A stretch of DNA of 7,874 nt, taken from the NCBI GenBank assembly GCA_945885485.1, contig CAMCYT010000118.1:1-7874 (forward strand), given 5' to 3'. Source of the stretch: Prosthecobacter debontii (lineage in GTDB: Bacteria; Verrucomicrobiota; Verrucomicrobiia; Verrucomicrobiales; Akkermansiaceae). The translations under genes were made by a program, and so were the position numbers. The number at the start of each line of letters is the position of its first letter. Positions within the stretch are counted from its first letter, which is position 1. Positions 6,248 to 7,874 of the stretch are shown in pieces. The notes under the pieces are model-generated. The model saw only the letters and a program-made list of their open reading frames with translations. It made no database searches and was not told the origin of the DNA.

Positions 6248-7537
6248 ATGAAATCTGACCATACTAAACTGAACGAAGTGACCCGCCGAATGTTTGTCGA
6301 GCGCATGGCGAAATCGGCCTTCGGACTCAGCTTGCTGCCCTATTTTTCACAACAAAGCTTCGCTGAAGAAGCGATCCAAGCCACTGGCCAAACCAAGCCG
6401 GGCTTCGGTAAAGCCAAGGCCGTCATCATGCTTCAACTCACAGGCGGAATGAGTCAGATCGATAGCTTCGATCCAAAAGCCGGAGCATCGAAAGGTCCGG
6501 GCTCGGCGGTCAGCACCAAGGCTGACTATCAGGTTTCCTCGTTCCTTCCAGAGATCGCAAAAATCGCCGATAAAATCACCGTAATTCGCAGCATGACCGC
6601 AAAAGTGGGAGTGCATGAACAAGCTCAATATCTGATGCGGACGGGCTTTGAAAAACGTGGCACGATTGTGCATCCAACACTTGGCGCGTGGGCGCAAAAT
6701 TTTCTTGGCCCAAGCCACCAGACTTTGCCGAGCAGTGTCTGTGTGAACCGATCCGCCAATCACGGTAACGGATTTTTCCCTGCAACCATGAGTCCGCTGC
6801 CGATTCTTGATCCAGATGAAGGACTTCAACATGCGATTTCCAAGGCAGATGCGAGCGTAATGCAAAAACGTTTATCACTGCTACACCAGATGGACAGCAT
6901 GTTCAGTGATGCGGTGAACGACCCAAGCGTTTCCGCATATAATGATTTTTATGAAAGCACCTTGCGCCTGATGAAGGGCAAAGACTTGCAGTGCTTCGAT
7001 CTTGAAAAAGAACCCACTGAGCTACGCAGCAAGTATGGCAGAAATAAATTTGGTCAAGGTTGTCTGCTCGCGCGGCGCTTGGTCGAAGGTGGCGTGCGCT
7101 ATGTCGAGGTGCAAAGCGGCGGCTGGGATATGCACAAAGACCTAGAAGGAGGAATGGAAGATCGTGGCGCGGAATTCGATACCGCTTTCGCAGCGCTCGT
7201 CAGTGATCTGGACTCGCGTGGCTTACTCGATAGTACGATGGTCGTCGTAGCAACGGAATTTGGTCGCAAACCCACCTTCGATGGCAGTGGTCGCGGCCAT
7301 CATCCTCTGGTCTTTTCTTGCGTGCTCGCCGGCGGTGGCGCGAAACGCGGTTACGTCCACGGCGCCAGCGATGCCGCGGGCGGAGATGTCGATAAAGATC
7401 CCGTCACAGTCGGAGATCTTCACGCGACGGTGGCGCAAGCCTGCGGTTTACCGACTGAAAAAGCCGTGGTTAGTCCGAACGGCCGACCTTTCACCATCGG
7501 CAACAAAGGCAAACCCGTAAACGCAATATTTGCTTGA
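6248..7537 (+). CDS. DUF1501 family protein with twin-arginine signal
   Basis: A 429-residue member of DUF1501, a family related to the alkaline phosphatase/sulfatase fold whose substrate is not known. Conserved pieces: LQLTGGMSQIDSFDPKAG with Asp72 and Asp75; SGGWDMH (Gly292-His296); ATEFGRKP (Glu337-Arg340), the family's EFGR signature; and GHHP (350-353), where relatives have DHHP or DHWP. The N-terminus has TRRMFVERMAKSAFGLSLLP, a twin-arginine (Tat) pattern with Arg13-Arg14, so the protein is probably exported folded. The start at 6248 is chosen because it places the two arginines at a normal distance from the N-terminus. An in-frame ATG at 6182 would add 22 unrelated residues and overlap the previous gene. 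No Shine-Dalgarno sequence precedes 6248. With the preceding DUF1549/DUF1553 gene it forms the usual family pair, presumably acting on a shared envelope substrate; that functional link is inference. Confidence 0.94.
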   Translation: MKSDHTKLNEVTRRMFVERMAKSAFGLSLLPYFSQQSFAEEAIQATGQTKPGFGKAKAVIMLQLTGGMSQIDSFDPKAGASKGPGSAVSTKADYQVSSFLPEIAKIADKITVIRSMTAKVGVHEQAQYLMRTGFEKRGTIVHPTLGAWAQNFLGPSHQTLPSSVCVNRSANHGNGFFPATMSPLPILDPDEGLQHAISKADASVMQKRLSLLHQMDSMFSDAVNDPSVSAYNDFYESTLRLMKGKDLQCFDLEKEPTELRSKYGRNKFGQGCLLARRLVEGGVRYVEVQSGGWDMHKDLEGGMEDRGAEFDTAFAALVSDLDSRGLLDSTMVVVATEFGRKPTFDGSGRGHHPLVFSCVLAGGGAKRGYVHGASDAAGGDVDKDPVTVGDLHATVAQACGLPTEKAVVSPNGRPFTIGNKGKPVNAIFA

Positions 7538-7806
7538 GCATATTAGCCTGAAGAGGAAAATGAACCACGGATAAACGCGGATAAACACTGATGCTAAGAG
7601 GATTAGCAAGAATTCTTCATTCACCTAAAAGGTGAGACTGAAAAAATTCATAACTCTTTGATTATCCGTGTCTATCTGTGTCCATCCGTGGTTCCATTTC
7701 TGTTTCTAGGATTAGACTGGTTGCCCATTCGCGTCAATTTAAGGGCCTAAGTCCACAACCACTTTGATGTAACGATGATCGTTTGCGTTTACATCGGCTA
7801 ATATGC
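7538..7806. repeat. 11-bp perfect inverted repeat pair, GCATATTAGCC
   Basis: GCATATTAGCC at 7538-7548 is matched by its exact reverse complement GGCTAATATGC at 7796-7806. The left copy begins at the base immediately after the DUF1501 TGA. The right copy overlaps the stop of the possible minus-strand gene end. The pair encloses the decamer palindrome but is not concentric with it (centre 7672 against 7628). Pairs of this length are somewhat unlikely by chance within 300 bases, but chance cannot be excluded. Confidence 0.6.
7563..7693. repeat. Nested palindromic element built from decamer units
   Basis: Two 30-bp arms in inverted orientation (7563-7592 and 7664-7693) are each made of three 10-bp units. 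The left arm reads AACCACGGAT, AAACGCGGAT, AAACACTGAT. The right arm, read on the minus strand from its outer end, is AACCACGGAT, GGACACAGAT, AGACACGGAT. The arms match at 24 of 30 positions, with the outermost decamer perfect, and similarity continues weakly outside (AAATG/CATTT). At the exact centre (7628) sits a perfect 6-bp hairpin, TCACCT-AAA-AGGTGA (7621-7635). A second small stem, TGCTAA/TTAGCA (7592-7608), adjoins the left arm. No coding capacity is seen. It could be a MITE- or REP-like mobile repeat, or a transcript-end structure for the DUF1501 gene. I recall CCACGGATNNACACGGAT-type repeats in other bacterial genomes, but cannot check that here. Confidence 0.85.
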
Positions 7807-7874
7807 CTGAGATCTATCGGGATTTCTGACTTCAAGCTTCGCAATATACGCAGCCGCGCCGATAGCCATATGAA
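7798..7874 (-). CDS. Possible C-terminal end of a gene entering from the right edge
   Basis: Read from the right edge on the minus strand, one frame is open for 24 codons and ends with TAG at 7800-7798: HMAIGAAAYIAKLEV followed by RNPDRSQAY. The composition is plausible for a protein end and the orientation would be convergent with the DUF1501 gene. The fragment is too short to identify, and another minus frame is open for longer but is Arg/Ser-rich and unconvincing. No function is proposed. Confidence 0.22.
   Translation of the reverse strand, partial: HMAIGAAAYIAKLEVRNPDRSQAY

Larger units (their letters stand above)
7538..7874. other. Gene-poor region after the DUF1501 gene
   Basis: The final 337 bases contain no complete gene that I can support. 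They hold an 11-bp inverted repeat starting at the base after the DUF1501 stop codon, a 131-bp nested palindrome (7563-7693), a small palindrome AACGATGATCGTT (7771-7783) and a possible gene end entering from the right. No tRNA or other known RNA fold is seen. No classical GC-stem plus T-run terminator for the DUF1501 gene is evident; the large palindrome may fill that role. Confidence 0.7.

Overview
The window most likely comes from a member of the Verrucomicrobiota or the wider PVC group. The main reason is the adjacent pair of genes for a DUF1549/DUF1553 protein and a DUF1501 protein, a pairing that is abundant in Planctomycetes and Verrucomicrobia and rare elsewhere. The SHD1-like domain fused to the DUF1549 protein and two kinds of short intergenic repeat fit that view. 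The assignment is inference from gene content; there is no rRNA or other marker here.

Layout, left to right. (1) 39-1883, minus strand: htpG, complete, encoding bacterial Hsp90. (2) 1884-2110: intergenic, with a plausible htpG promoter (TTGACA) and, just upstream of it, a heptanucleotide array of almost 13 copies (1965-2054). (3) 2111-3883, minus strand: a 590-residue protein with a TPR-like helical N-terminal third and a long Pro/Ala/Val-rich, probably disordered C-terminal part that carries two internal repeats. (4) 3884-4094: divergent intergenic region. (5) 4095-6224 and 6248-7537, plus strand: a two-gene unit, 23 bases apart, encoding a Sec-exported SHD1-DUF1549-DUF1553 protein and a DUF1501 protein with a twin-arginine signal. 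(6) 7538-7874: no complete gene. It holds a 131-bp nested palindrome built from decamer units, an 11-bp inverted repeat, and perhaps the C-terminus of a minus-strand gene running off the right edge.

The htpG and TPR genes point the same way and the DUF pair points away from them, so 3884-4094 should hold both outward promoters. HtpG is a cytosolic ATP-dependent chaperone. The DUF1549/DUF1553 and DUF1501 proteins are both predicted to be exported and probably work together at the cell envelope, but the biochemical role of this family pair is not established. None of the four starts has a recognisable Shine-Dalgarno sequence.

I see no defence system, phage, transposase, CRISPR array, tRNA or rRNA. 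The parts least explained by known families are the decamer palindrome after the DUF1501 gene, the heptamer array upstream of htpG, the repeated PTRVLTP motif in the TPR protein, and the SHD1 domain standing where many relatives have a cytochrome-like domain.
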